64,000 bases of DNA, taken from Emydura subglobosa (Eukaryota; Chordata; Testudines; Chelidae). Every line of letters begins with the position of its first letter. The stretch's first letter is position 1. Below are positions 20,931 to 33,431 of this stretch, in pieces. The position numbers and the translations under genes are program-made. The notes below the pieces were generated by a model. That model ran no database searches. It was not told the origin of the DNA and was given only the letters and a program-made list of their open reading frames with translations. Location: positions 89,618,407 through 89,682,406 of the forward strand of contig ML679946.1 in assembly GCA_007922225.1 (NCBI GenBank). The letters run 5' to 3'.

Positions 20931-22423
20931 AGCAGGTATGCTCCTCCAACTGGAATTTTTTTAGCTATGAATTCCACAATATGTAAGTTCATGCTGTCTG
21001 CAAAGCGTAAGTTCACATTTAGGCCCTGATCTTGCTCTGTGTCCATTCTGAACCCTACTGAAATCCTAGACTGCACTCTTCCTTTAAAAAAATGTAAGCA
21101 TGTATATGAGCCTCTGCAGGAAAGGACAGAGGGCAGTGGGAAATAGTACACTTAGTGGTATACCTGGAATCAGCCTTTGGCTGCTATAAAACAAAGGTGC
21201 TGTACTGGCACTTTGAGGGTATGCAGCTCCTTGTATCCTGTGGAACATGCACACTCAGTTCCTGCTCACTTTCTGATCTCCCAGTCCCACTGCAGCTCAG
21301 CCCACAAGCAAAGCACCAGAGTCCAGCAAGTCCATTAAGAGCAAACAGAAAGAAGGAAAGTGAGTAATCAGAACAGAATGTGGAGCTAGCCCAAACTACA
21401 ACATGAAGCGTTAGACCTCCCAGGAGCTAGTCCAAGAGCAGCCAGTTGGCTAACAGCTTGGATTACAGTGTTCTCTAGAGTTCAGGGTTTCAGCCATTAT
21501 TGCCTCCAAGGATACCAGCAGGGTCTGCAAAGCATCCATTTTGGAATGCAGAAATTCCATAGGGCCACAGGGAGTTCCTTTGTCTGGCAAATGATAGTAC
21601 AGAAGTAATTCCTGAGCACCATGCAGCGGGCCTGGCTTCTTCCTGGACTGGAGTCATAAATCAGATACAGAATAGCATTTGTTTCTCCACCCTTAGGCAT
21701 TTTAAAGGTTCACAGAGTATTAGTTACAGCAGTATGAAGTACAACTTAAGAGGGTTCATAACTTTGTTAGCCCTGGAGATTTGCTCCAATTTCAGCCATC
21801 TATGGACATCCACCAATACAGCTGCACCAATACAAACCCCTATTGTAGGTGTATACCAACTTTGCTTGTCATGATGGCCAGTGGGGCAACTGATCCTGGT
21901 TTCAAGCAGAGATAAAGCTGTAGCAGTGCAAACAGTGCCTTTGCCGGTCTACAGTTGGGAATTTGCACTAGTGCAGCTACTTTATTGAGTGGCAATCAAT
22001 GGGTAAACTCCCGTGTTGACAAGGCCTTAGCAGGTTCAATGAACAATTGAAAAGCTTCACCAGCAAGCTTCCTCTTTGAATGGCCAGGTTCTTCCTTCAG
22101 TAGCAACCTAATTTTCAGAGGTGCTGAGTAACCATTGGTCAGGTCTAAAATCAGGCCATAAAATAGATTGAAGGTTCCATTCCTTTTATAACAGGGTTCT
22201 CATGGGCTGTCGCTGTCCCAAGAAGTGCCCGTCCCTTTGACCTGTTTGAACTGTCAGAACTCTGGTAGGGGGAAGAGACATTATGATGTAACAGACAAAG
22301 AGCGGCCAAAGCTCTGCCTCTCAAAACCTGAGAACACTGCTTCTCTTAGCCTTCAAATAAACCACAAAGCAAAATGAATTCAGAATATCAGAGAAGGTGC
22401 CAGTTCTCTCCCAAAGCTAATTA
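20931..22423. other. Intergenic DNA with small repeats
   Basis: No gene is recognisable. 21830-22030 has MITE-like features, ending GTGTTGACAAGGCCTT, which resembles the Harbinger-type terminal sequence elsewhere in the window. Remaining sequence is anonymous. Confidence 0.4.
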
Positions 22424-22640
22424 TTATTCTTTGTATTGTGGCAACACGTAGGAGCCCCAGTCATGGACCAGGACCTCATTGTGCTAAGTGCTAGAACAAA
22501 AACATGGCCCCTACCCCAGAAAGTTTAAAATTTGTATTGTAGTATCTAGAAACTCCGATCAGGAATCAGGGCGTTTTGGTGGCAGGCACTGTACATACAT
22601 CTAATACAAGAGGTAACGCCTGCTCCAAAGGATTTATAAA
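22424..22640. repeat. Short dispersed repeat, copies 2 and 3 in tandem
   Basis: 22424-22530 shares GGAGCCCCAGTCATGGACCA with the copy at 14228. 22560-22640 is a more diverged copy ('ggcaggcactgtacatac...ctgctccaaaggatttataaactca'). Neither is coding. Confidence 0.55.
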
Positions 22641-23774
22641 CTCAGGAATTTGATTTTTCGTTGATGGTGCAGTTCAGAGTTCAACGTTTGTGGAGCTTAT
22701 TAATGACAGCAAACCATTCAACTTATTTTGCCATGCCTGTTTGGGTTTTTACCCACAACTGCTATTTATTTCGTACCACTTTATGATAATTTTTTTAATA
22801 TTACCCAATGACATTTTAAATACTTTCAGTATGAATAAGAGGTACTTTCTTTTTTAAATAGTTCAAATTTTTTCTCTATGCTTGGTTAATCATAACTCTA
22901 ATTTTAACTTTAATAAAACTTGTAAAACATACTAGACCTTGTACTTGTAAATGTATGTGTGGTCACTATCCTGGGTCTGTGTATATTCCTAGAACTTTAA
23001 ATATGAAGCAAGTAGCAGAGGTAATTTTCACTCAGTTGAGCTGAAAACTGTAGCCACCGGAGCCAGACCCCTATAATAAATTGGCATAATACAACATTAC
23101 TACATTCACTTTATTGTGTAGCCTTTTATTTTATTTAAAGCCATCACTGCCTAAACAGTGCACTGAATCCAGATGTTTTCAGCTACTAATGTGCTTTGCA
23201 ACTGTCTTCTAACAAGGTAAACGGTAAGCAAAATACACTCGCCCATGGGATCAACTATTTAAGTGAGAACAACTAAAAAGAAAAAAAAGCTTATTTGAAG
23301 GAATTATTATAAAGAGAGAAGCTACCTGGAAGAGTTTTAAAGCAGTATTATTCATGAACAAGTTTGGCATTCAGCACTTTTCCGGATCACTCTGAATCAG
23401 AACTCTGACCTGCTTCACTCACCCAGACAGTTATAGCACATACTAAACGCTGCTCAAGACGAAACCAGTATATGAAGGATGTGTTGAATCTGTATCTTTG
23501 TATGGGCACTTTACCTTTAAGGCCCGTTCCCTTCCTGATGAAAAGCTCTTCCAGAACCCTTTTGTGAGCATGTGCAGCCAGAGGTGGACCAAGAGTGCCC
23601 CTGTGTAGCAGCTCAGAGCTTCTCCCATTTCTTATATAAAACTTTTTCTGGGTACTGGTAGCCATATTTAGTTGCTTCTAAGTTGTAACTGCATCTGTTA
23701 AACTGAACTGCCTTTCCTACAACCTTGTTGTGTCAGTTTCTTGTCTTAAAGGGAGATCTTCAGACACTGTAGAC

Positions 23775-23951
23775 CAGTGGTTCTCAACCTATTTACCATT
23801 GTGGGCTGCATATGCAGCTCCATATGTGTCGTGTGGGCCACATCCACACAATATATATATCATCCCTATGGCCATGAGGATGTCACATGGGCTGCAGCCA
23901 TGTGCTGATTGGGCCACAAGCGATCTGCAGGCCGTGGGTTGAGATCCAATG
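23775..23951. mobile_element. 177-bp hAT-type MITE, copy B
   Basis: It is a diverged relative of copy A at 19720 over its whole length (CAGTGGTTCTCAACCTATTT start, shared 'gggccacatccacacaatatatat' centre in pieces). The flanks CTGTAGAC (23767-23774) and CTCTAGAC (23952-23959) match in 7 of 8 positions. Confidence 0.85.
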
Positions 23952-26200
23952 CTCTAGACAATTTAAAAATTGTTCCAAGCACTATACCTATTATCTTTGC
24001 CAATATTTTTACTTTTACAGTCACATTTCCCTTTCTTTCAATGTACAATGTGACCATACTTTGATTAGCGACCATATCTATTAAGCAACCCATTTTTGTT
24101 TATCCCTTAAGAGAAGCTTCATTGATTCTTTTTATAACTATTTGATTTTCGTTTAAGAAAATGGAAAATCACTAAAAAGAAAATTACTACTGAATGCTGA
24201 CCTTTATTATGCACTCAAAGACACAAATCAACTAGGAGAGACAGATTTTTTTTCTTCTCTGTCAAATAAATATTTTAAGCTAGCAAACATCAGATCAGCA
24301 TTAAGCACTGAGCCTGTAGGAAACACACACTGGTGAGAATTATTTACAACTATAGATGGTTAAACATTATTGCAGTGAAAACAGATAATATAAATATAAT
24401 CAAAGGCTTAATTTTACATTACCTGATGCACAACAAAAATCTGTTCAATTGAAAATGTTAAGAAACTAACTGTCAAATGGATCAAAGATCACAATCAGCA
24501 ATGCTTAAAAAAGAAACAAAACCAAACAAAATAAAAAACATAAACAGCAATTTATCATTAAACTGCTGAGTATTCTATGGAGTAAAAAGGAAAAATAAAG
24601 TAGTTAATGAAATTACTGCATATTTTACATTGTTAAAAATAATAGTTGACAGCAGTATGAAAAACAAATGAAAAAAGACACCAACTCACAAAGCTAACTG
24701 GTCTGTTGTGAAATTATCAACTAAATTGCAGTATTTTGGAATCTTTATAAAGCTATAGTTAAAAACAGTAACCATTTATAAAAATGAAAGCAGCATGCAT
24801 ATCAAGGCTCCTCCGTAACTCTTTCATTAGCTAACAAATGCTTTAGTAAAACACAAACATTCTTTATGATGTATCTTTCTATGAGTTGTGTAAAATGGAT
24901 TGGGCAAACAGTAGGGAGATAACTCCTGGGCCTGGTCTATAGTATTTTTACTGGTATAAAGGGGTGTGATTTTTTAAAAAAAACAGATACAACTCCTACT
25001 GTGGATGTAGTTATATTGGTATAGATGTACCTTACACTGGTATAGCTAAATCCCCTTATGTAGATGTAAAACTGCATCCACGTTAGGGAGTTGTTCCACT
25101 TTACGTATACTAGCATAGTTAAAGTATTACAACTTGCACATGTAGAAAAGCCCTTAATCTAATTCATGCTAAATTCACGCACTGGCTCCAACTGGGAGTT
25201 TGTGTGAGTGAAGGCAAGCAAGATTTTCTCTACAGCTATTTGTACATGAGTGGGGTAGGTGAAAGTGAAATATGCTAATTTCAAAATTTTCTTCTCTGAA
25301 GAAAAAGCACATTTTAAAAATGGTCCTATAGCTACAAAGGGGGAGGTTTTTCAAAAGGCACAAAGGGGATTTAGGGACCCAGCTCCCAATGACTTTCAGG
25401 GGGAATTGAGTGCCTAATCTCCCTTTTCACCTTTAACCCCCTCCCCCCAAAATTATTTTTAAAATATGAATGAACAACATCTCCCTTAACAGAGTTTAAT
25501 GAATATTCAAGTCTCCTGACATGGCAATGTAATTAACAATGAACAGAGAGAATGATATTAGAAAAGTTCTGGACTGCTACATATTTGAACAAATACAGTT
25601 CCTGTTTTCTGTATAATCCTTTAAACACAAACACACACACACACACACACTCACTCAGTAAGGACATATTACATTATTTCTGTTTTCAAATTTTTGGTAC
25701 AAAGTTTATTTTCAGAGTATCCATTCTTCTGACAGCTTCTTTTTATTTTTCCTTCTCCATGTTATTTTCAGGTGTTAAAGCAAAACAGGCCTCTGTTGAA
25801 ACCAGTAATGGAAGTATTACAAATGTTTTCACAGCGGCATTCATTCATATCTTCACCTCAAAAAAGAAATCCAAAGACAAGCTTCATAATTGCCACAAAG
25901 GCTTAGTTTTGTAATACTGAGAAGCCCATGCATTCCCAATGTACGTGTAAGTTGTACAAGTGCATGCACAACTTTCAAAGTTTGTGCAGAGCATGATAAA
26001 TAAGACACAAATATCAGTTATGTTTACTGTTTCTAAGAACTTTTACTCTGTAAAATGTTTGGTCACTCAAAGCTATAAGCTTAATCACATATCAAAGAAC
26101 ACAGGCAATAAAAGCCCATCTTACTAGAACATACAGTATTAAGCTGGACAAAATATAAGAGGACAAAATCTAGTGGTCACTGAAGCCCCAGTCAAAAAAG
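23952..26200. other. AT-rich intergenic DNA, MITE and (AC)n
   Basis: 24935-25155 is a MITE-like block with 'actggtata' repeats and an end like CATGTAGAAAAGCCCTTA. 25338-25420 is a decayed palindromic repeat. 25631-25650 is an (AC)10 microsatellite. No gene was recognised. Confidence 0.45.
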
Positions 26201-26486
26201 GTCTAAAACAGAAAGTTTCCATCATGTATCAGAATAAAAATGTACTGTATTAAAATTTGTTTGTTTTACAAGTAGTCTTTTAATCAATCTTCTATTTACA
26301 GTGCAGAACTTCTGCCAGCTGCAGTAGTTTAACTTTGGCACAACACTAAGTTCCAATCCTTTTGAGTATTCAATCCTGTGTGTGTCCAAAATTTTTCTTG
26401 GTTTCACGAAAGATTAGACCCATTCACAGTAAACCAGATATCTTGAACTTTTCAAGAAATTGCTTCCCCTTCACCACTTTGGGCAG
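26200..26486 (-). other. ZHX1: Candidate ZHX1 3'-untranslated exon (start at 26486)
   Basis: On the minus strand TCTTTCCTTTGTAG|CTGCCC is a strong acceptor (AG at 26488-26487). It is about 7 kb downstream of the donor that lies right after the ZHX1 stop. ZHX-family genes are described with the coding sequence in one large exon followed by an untranslated one. The sequence after the acceptor soon meets stops in all frames, as a 3' UTR would. The 3' end is not defined; AATAAA candidates on the minus strand lie at 25747-25742 and 25710-25705. This is inference only. Confidence 0.3.
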
Positions 26487-26499
26487 CTACAAAGGAAAG

Positions 26500-29400
26500 A
26501 CACTGTAAGCCACTGCATCATTCAAGAGAAACCCTTCATTCTAAAAATGCCACAATTGCTTCTTTTAACATGATTACATACACGAGACATAGATCACACA
26601 GCTTGCTACATCTTGTTCATCTCCTAAAACCTTGCTGGTCATTAGTGAATCACTTTCCTTGTACTTCAAATACCCTACAAAGCATTAACTTCATTGCATT
26701 TCACATGTGAAACAAGACACAAATATATCGCAATTACTGAAAACTGCAGAGCTCTATCATTTATGTAAACCAAATTGATTCCTGTTAACTCTCCTGTGCA
26801 CATGAAGAGCGGAATCCAGTGCAATATTTTCTATACAATAAAGCCTTCAAAAGGGAGGACAACTAATTTTTAATATTGGTATTATATAAACTGCAAATAT
26901 GCCCAGATCAGCCTACTCAACATATCTAGAAACATTTTCAGAAGCTGGGACTACGGAAGAAAGCTACTTTGAAGTCATAATGTAGAAGGAATACCTGTAG
27001 TTTGTCTTGTCCTGACACAGGTGATGGCTTTGCAACTTGTGCTTTCACATTATTTTAAGTAGATAATTTAGGGAAAGTATCATGGAATATTTTTGATCAG
27101 AAGAGGTATATGAAACATTTCAGTCAATAGAAAGCAAATAATATCTCAACTTTAACATACTGTGATGTGATAAATAAAAGCCACCATGTCTATAGCACCT
27201 TTCATCTCAAAATTCTCTACAAATGGAAATTGAAATATAAATCACAATATTATATTCAGGGACCTTTTTATCCACCACTATAGTGCTGACACCTCTGAGG
27301 TGAAATGTGGAGGTAGTGTGGGGGAAAAAAGGCACAACATTAAACAACACTTTAGGACAGAAAATGAAGGCAAGTACTAAGTAACAAACTGCAGAGAGAA
27401 TTTAGATAAACAAATGCAATGATCAAAGCTGAAACCTGGCCAGGACACAAGTTAATCCATACTCATGTGAAGAATGCCACAGAATTATTAATGACCATTC
27501 TGTCTTGGGAATGTTGCATAAGCCAAAATTTTCAAACTTTAGTACTCAAGCAGCTAAAAAACTGCCCTGAATTTTCAATGGGGCAAAGCAACCAGAGATC
27601 TCACTGAAGTCAATGAGAGGTACAGGAACTCAATACCTGGAAAACATCAGGTCATTACATTTAAGAATATAGGCCTTAGCCCTGCTTAGCCTTGGTTAAT
27701 TATCCTTGGCTTAGCCTTGGATAATAATCTCACACCTCTGTAAAGTGATTTGAGATACTGGGATGAAAGACACTATATAAAGTGCAAAAAACCATTTTGT
27801 GTTTTCTTCCTGCTTTAACTGCCCTACTCATTTTTGAGTAATTTTCTCCATAATACTAATCCAGTACAAAAGCTCCAGTAACCTTGTCCAAGTCCCTGCC
27901 ATGCTATTTGCTAAGTCTGTTTATTCTGTGACACACAAGATATTTAAAACCTGACTAGATAGGGATAGGAAATGGAATCTTTTATAGATTTTTTTCATCT
28001 CTAATTTATGAGATTCTACCAGACACTTTGAACAATTTAATACATTTATTGATCACTAATATTCATGTCTCTTTATGAGTATCTAATATTTTTAAGCTCT
28101 ATTGCCAAGTAAAGCCAAATTAAATCCAGGACAGTCACAATATTGTTTCACTGCATGCATGCCCTGTTTTCAAGCTTCCAGGTTATGGTTGGATATTAGC
28201 AAAACAGCAACTTGAAAACTTGCCTTCTCTCCTTAGGAGGTACTATGAATATATACAGGTATGCTACTCGCTCTGCTGGAGTCGGGTGATGGAAGCCACG
28301 CCTGTCAGAATTACAGAAGGAAACTCTAAGGATTCAACTATAGTAATCCATTAGTGCAGAGGGTCAATACTCCCCGCACCCTAAGCTGAGGAGTGGCAGC
28401 ACAGATACTACATAGCCTGAGACTGCAACTGTCCCAGCTACTGCTTTGCGCCCACTTCAGGAGGAGAATGGCTGGTGTATCCACATCTTTGGGCTTTTTG
28501 GCACGACAATGCTTTGCACCTCTTGTGTGGCTGCTCCAGAAATCCTGCCCCAACCCTGTACAGCAAAAAGAAATCTATTCAACTGCATCAGAGATCCACA
28601 GTGATCACAAAGGGGACAGGATTTTGCCCAAAGTCAGTCAGCAATATGTGAAAGAGATTGCTCTGGGTGGCGTACTGCATTCGCATTATCCCCAGCAACC
28701 AAGATTATAGCTAAAAATGAAAACTTCATATGAATTCAAAAGCAATTTAAAATATTCTGGTGGGCAAGTTCACACACACTGAGTGGCCCAACTTTTATAA
28801 TGTACGGGGGGGAAAAAAGAATCACTCAACTTCAATCACAATGTAGAAAAAAGGAAGGAAAAGGAGTTAGCTCTCCTTCTTTGCCTTGAATGCTATGCAG
28901 AAGTTCATAATAATTAAATGTGCGGGAGGAGAGGGGTACAAAACCTAGCTTACCCCTTGCTGTTCTGACAGAACAAGAAATGGATCATAGTTTGCTTATG
29001 AAATTTTAGAGAAGTGGATATTTTCTGGGCAAGTGGAGAATCAAAATTCTCCAGACGTCTCCATTTTCCCCTCTTCTCAAGGGACCTGTGTCTGGATTGT
29101 TCTCATCTATGCGGCCATGGAGAGCTGGTTCTGACTCCCTCTACAGCCAGCCGACAGCACTTATGGGTCAGTAGCACATGATCACTTGAAAGATATCAAA
29201 CACTCCCCTCTTCCTTAAGAACAAGCTGAGCTGGTTCCACAGTGCCCAAGAGATTCTCCCAGGAGGCAGCATACTGTGGTGCCACTGGACTATGATCCCA
29301 CACAGTCACCACATCTTTTACTTCATGTCTATCTCCATTCTGGCATGGAAACTTCTTTATTCTCCCATCAGCTGAGATTCAAAGGCAGCAGGAACTACAT

Positions 29401-32400
29401 AATCAGATCAGATATTCTTGACAGAAACATCAGAGCAAAAGGAAGGAGGAAATTTTAGTTCTGTATTTGTTCTCAGCCAACCACATCCACAGGTGCATTC
29501 TAATACACTGGTTCTCAGTCTTTTTTTTGTTCAACTCCACCAGTTACCTAAGGCTAAAACTTGAATTGTGCCAGGTAATTCCCCCTCATCTCCCACTCAA
29601 TAGTACATGCTTTAAAGCCAAACCAGAAAGCCTGGGCCACTTCCGATCCTGGCAGCCCAAGCTGTACAGAAAGGAAGAGAGCATACTAAAAGCTTTTCTA
29701 CATTAGGAAATTTACCAAAAATAGTTATTCCTAAATGATTATTAGAAATAGTTCAGTACAAGTCTCCATGTGGACATTTATTCCAGAATAAGAGTGCCTT
29801 TCTCTGATTTATCCAAATCCAAGTGATGATTATTTCAGAATAGTTTATTTCAGTCAATTTCCAAGCAGAGACAAACCCTCAGATGGAGGCAGCCATCAGC
29901 AATGCATTGGAGACACTGTTGTAAAGTACACGTTCCTTCCTGCTTCTTGCCAGCCATTGCTATAATTACAGAAACAACGGACAATCCTGCAGTACCTTCC
30001 AACCCCAAGACAGTACTTTTTCATGTCAGCTGTGGTGAGATGATAGAAGTATCCATAAGAAGGAACCCCCTCCCCTCCACAGTACAAATGTATAAATGCT
30101 GTGAACAATAAAATAAACGGTACTTATTTCTGTTAATGGGGCCAGATGATGAGCAGTGCCAAGCGCACACAACTCCTAGTAACTTCACTGGTGACTCTAA
30201 CAAACATCCAGTCCGCAATTTATCATCATGCTCAGTCTCGGGAGGCTCAGAACGCCCATTTGTCTTTCATAAGGGTTGTGGATGCTTAGCGCTTCTCATG
30301 ATGAGGCCACATAGTATTTGTTTTGTTTTATACCTTCCAGAATCAAAGAGGTAGTGGGGTCCAGATCCTCAGCTGGTGTAAGTCACTGTAACTTCACTGG
30401 AGTCAATGAAGCTGTCATTTGCACCAGCTGAGAAACTGTCCCAGTATATGTTAAAAGTAATCCTCAGAGTATCTGACTTGAAAGAACCATCCCAGGTGTA
30501 TCAAAATAGATACTTAATTTATTTTTCCTTCATGTCTTTCTCATACCATAGGTGCTAATTGTTGTATATGTGGTGATAAAAGTTAAGTTCAATATTGGTC
30601 TAAAAACAATCTCTTAAAACAGGAGAAGTTTATTTTGACATAAGGTTAAAAGAAAAAGCTAAACTCCAGGTCACCCCTAAATATTAAGCAAAGTCTAGAC
30701 TTTGCTTATTAGAGGTACAGGGCCAAGGAGTTTCAGGGTTTATTTTAATATTGTTGGAAGCTTAAAAATATCATTTCTTCCCCTACTGGTTTTGTCCTTT
30801 CCCATTTGGTGAACACTGATTTTTGATCCTGTATTCCCAATGGAGCTTGAAATTATCATGACTTTAAAAAAAAAAAAAAAAAAAAAAAATTAGCTTGTGC
30901 AACGGCCTCATCTATATCAGCATCAGCCTAACACGAATATTTGTTAATCACCGAGACACTTTTAGAAGTTGAAGCCCAAAAAGAATAAGCCAGATACTGA
31001 TCTCTGTTAAACTAGTATATATCCAGAACTCCACTGGAAACAACAGTGTGCTTTCCCCAAAGTTTTAACTGATAATGGCCTTTCTCAGTACTCCAGTTCA
31101 GATTGGAGAGGTTATAGTTCATCCTCACAATGATAAAGCACCAACAAAAGATAAATCACGTTGCTGGACTTTTGGTGCTCTTTTCTGGTCCCTTAAGGCA
31201 CCTACCTGATACTTTCAAAGTTGAATCCTGCAACGTATGCTCAAATGCATACTGCCTTAACATTTGTCTGTAATATTAAACAGACAAGGAGAATACACTC
31301 AATAACATGCACTAGAATATATTCCTCCAGTTTAGTCAGCACTTCAGACATATCCCCATCCACTTCTATAATCTCAGGTCTAGAGAGGGAGCACAAGTTA
31401 AACACAAATAATAAATGGCAAGGTTTTTTTTTTTTTTGCTCAGAAAGAGCTTATTCTGCTCTTCTTTCTTGATTGATCTGGGTTTCAGCCATAATCAGAG
31501 ATAGAGAGAGAGTGCGCTTTGTAAGAGTTATTGCTACTATGGTCTCCACAGCTTCAGATACTCATGGTAGGAGGGACAATGACTGATCTTTTGTCGCTAC
31601 CTCTCTCTCTGAGGAAGAAGAGAGCCCCAGGAGTTCTGAACTGGGTTACTGAAGGTGCAGAAACACTGGGATAGAGTAAAGTCAGGTTTACGGTGCCTTC
31701 TACAGGCTCCTGAAAACAGGGAGCCCACTGGGGGAAGGCACAAAGGGAGGAGGTGTGTGATAATAGGGCGGTTTTTGTAGGGTGCTTATGCATCAGAGAT
31801 CTGAAATGTAGACAGCACTGGCCAGGCTGACCAGGAATGTATGGCTTCAGCATCTCCTATCCATAGTGGAATTCAAAGCTCCAGTAGAATTTTAAGTTGC
31901 TTCTCCTTCCAGCAGAAAATAAGTGAAGATGGCAGTAGAAACACACACTGCCTATCCTTACAGTGAATACTCCCTGGATGTGAGGCACCTTCCTGCGCTG
32001 TGTTTAGTGAATCTAGCCCATTGTTTTAAAACTGGCTGGTCAAGCATTTGGTAATTCTTTTTTCTTGGGACCAAGTGGTTGATTTTTAGAGAAACTAATA
32101 TTTAAGATTCAGAAGACATTCCCTATCAGATTAAGACACTTCTGGAGTTCAGTCCGGGTAGGTCAAACTTTGAGTTTAAAACCAAAGTACTTGACTGTGT
32201 GGTTTTATTGCCCTACATATTCATAGAAGTAATTATCACACTGATGGGCTGAATCCATTTGGATGAAGTCTGGTTAATCTTGCATGCAAATCATTCAGCT
32301 GGGCTGCTACTAGAAACGAAAAATGAGACACGTGTGTGTGTGTATGTATACAATTTGTTAAACCCAAATACTAAAAGGCAATAGCAGTCATGTTTTAATT

Positions 32401-33060
32401 TTCTATAGGAATTAGAACACTGGTCACTGTCACAGCTATTTTAAAAAGGTGACATGTTCTTCCTAGCATTCAGTGAATTTGGAGATGCTTTTAATCTCCG
32501 CACCTGTCTTTTCATGTCTTTGTTTCTAAACAAAGCAGCTGATTCTGAACAGTTTTTAAATAACTTTCCTAAAATGTCTCCATATTTACCTTTTTCAAAA
32601 TACAGCATTTGATTTCAAGGACTTTTGTGTTACCATTTTTCAACATAAGAAGACATGTATAAGCAAAAAATGAATGCTGATATGGATCACATCAGGTCTA
32701 CCTACTATGCATTTAAATTAAATGGATGTAGAATGGATTTCTAGACATGCTGATTAAGTTTAATGAACAGCATCTTATAGGCCTACATTTAAACTGACTC
32801 AGTTCGCTCATGATAACAAAGACATTTTCAGCACAAGTTCCGTAAACCTGAAACACTTTGAAAAATATGACAGACATTCATTTCACCTAGTTTCCTAAAA
32901 CCAAGTAATCCTCACCCTTGTGGTTATTGATTCCTTTGTTACCCTTTTCCCCTTCTTTTCTGTTTTTGAATTCTTTCCTTTTAAAAAAACCCCAAAAAAC
33001 ACCTCAGGCTCTGAAGCCTTAGAGGTAAAAGTGAGGTTTGCAAAAAGATATATTAGGTTT
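26500..33060. other. Intergenic/intronic DNA, no gene seen
   Basis: Mostly AT-rich anonymous sequence. Items noted: palindromic or MIR-like fragments (27500-27650; 27690-27800 with 'aaagtgatttgagatactgggatgaaag'; 30360-30435), poly(A) at 30866-30889, and GC-richer anonymous stretches at 28270-28700 and 29020-29470 with no domain. Confidence 0.4.
30368..30432. repeat. Short palindromic repeat (CTCAGCTGGTG arms)
   Basis: CTCAGCTGGTG at 30368-30378 pairs perfectly with CACCAGCTGAG at 30422-30432. The centre is around GGAGTCAATGAAG, a variant of the GACTTCAATGG core seen in similar palindromes. Confidence 0.6.
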
Positions 33061-33422
33061 TTTATTTTCCTCCTCCAAGAGCGGGTAATGAAAAATGCAG
33101 CTGTGTTTTTTTGGAATTAAACACGAGGCAATTAAATATTTATAAATAGTCACTTAAATGATGAGCTCTCAGCAGTGATGTGGAGGAGGAGGAGCAGAAA
33201 CTGGGTTGGATTTACAGTCCCAAACCCTGGGCTAGCTCCGAGCATGTCCATCTCCGCTAACCAGGAAGCAAATATTTGGTAGCTGCAAAGGTAGCATCTT
33301 GTCCACTGTCCCAGATGGAGGGAAGATGCTAGGGAGGTGTTCATTAAAACAGAAGGCCATTAATAACTATTCAGCTCTTCACAATAATGTCAAATATAAT
33401 TTTTTTTTGCCCAAAACCCCAA

Positions 33423-33431
33423 ACTTACATG
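33423..33431 (-). other. ZHX1: Strong splice donor just after the ZHX1 stop
   Basis: Three bases after the TGA stop (33434-33432) the minus strand reads CAT|GTAAGT, with the donor GT at 33428-33427. This fits the ZHX design of one coding exon followed by a 3'-untranslated exon. It lies far less than 50 nt from the stop, so the junction would not trigger nonsense-mediated decay. Confidence 0.6.
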
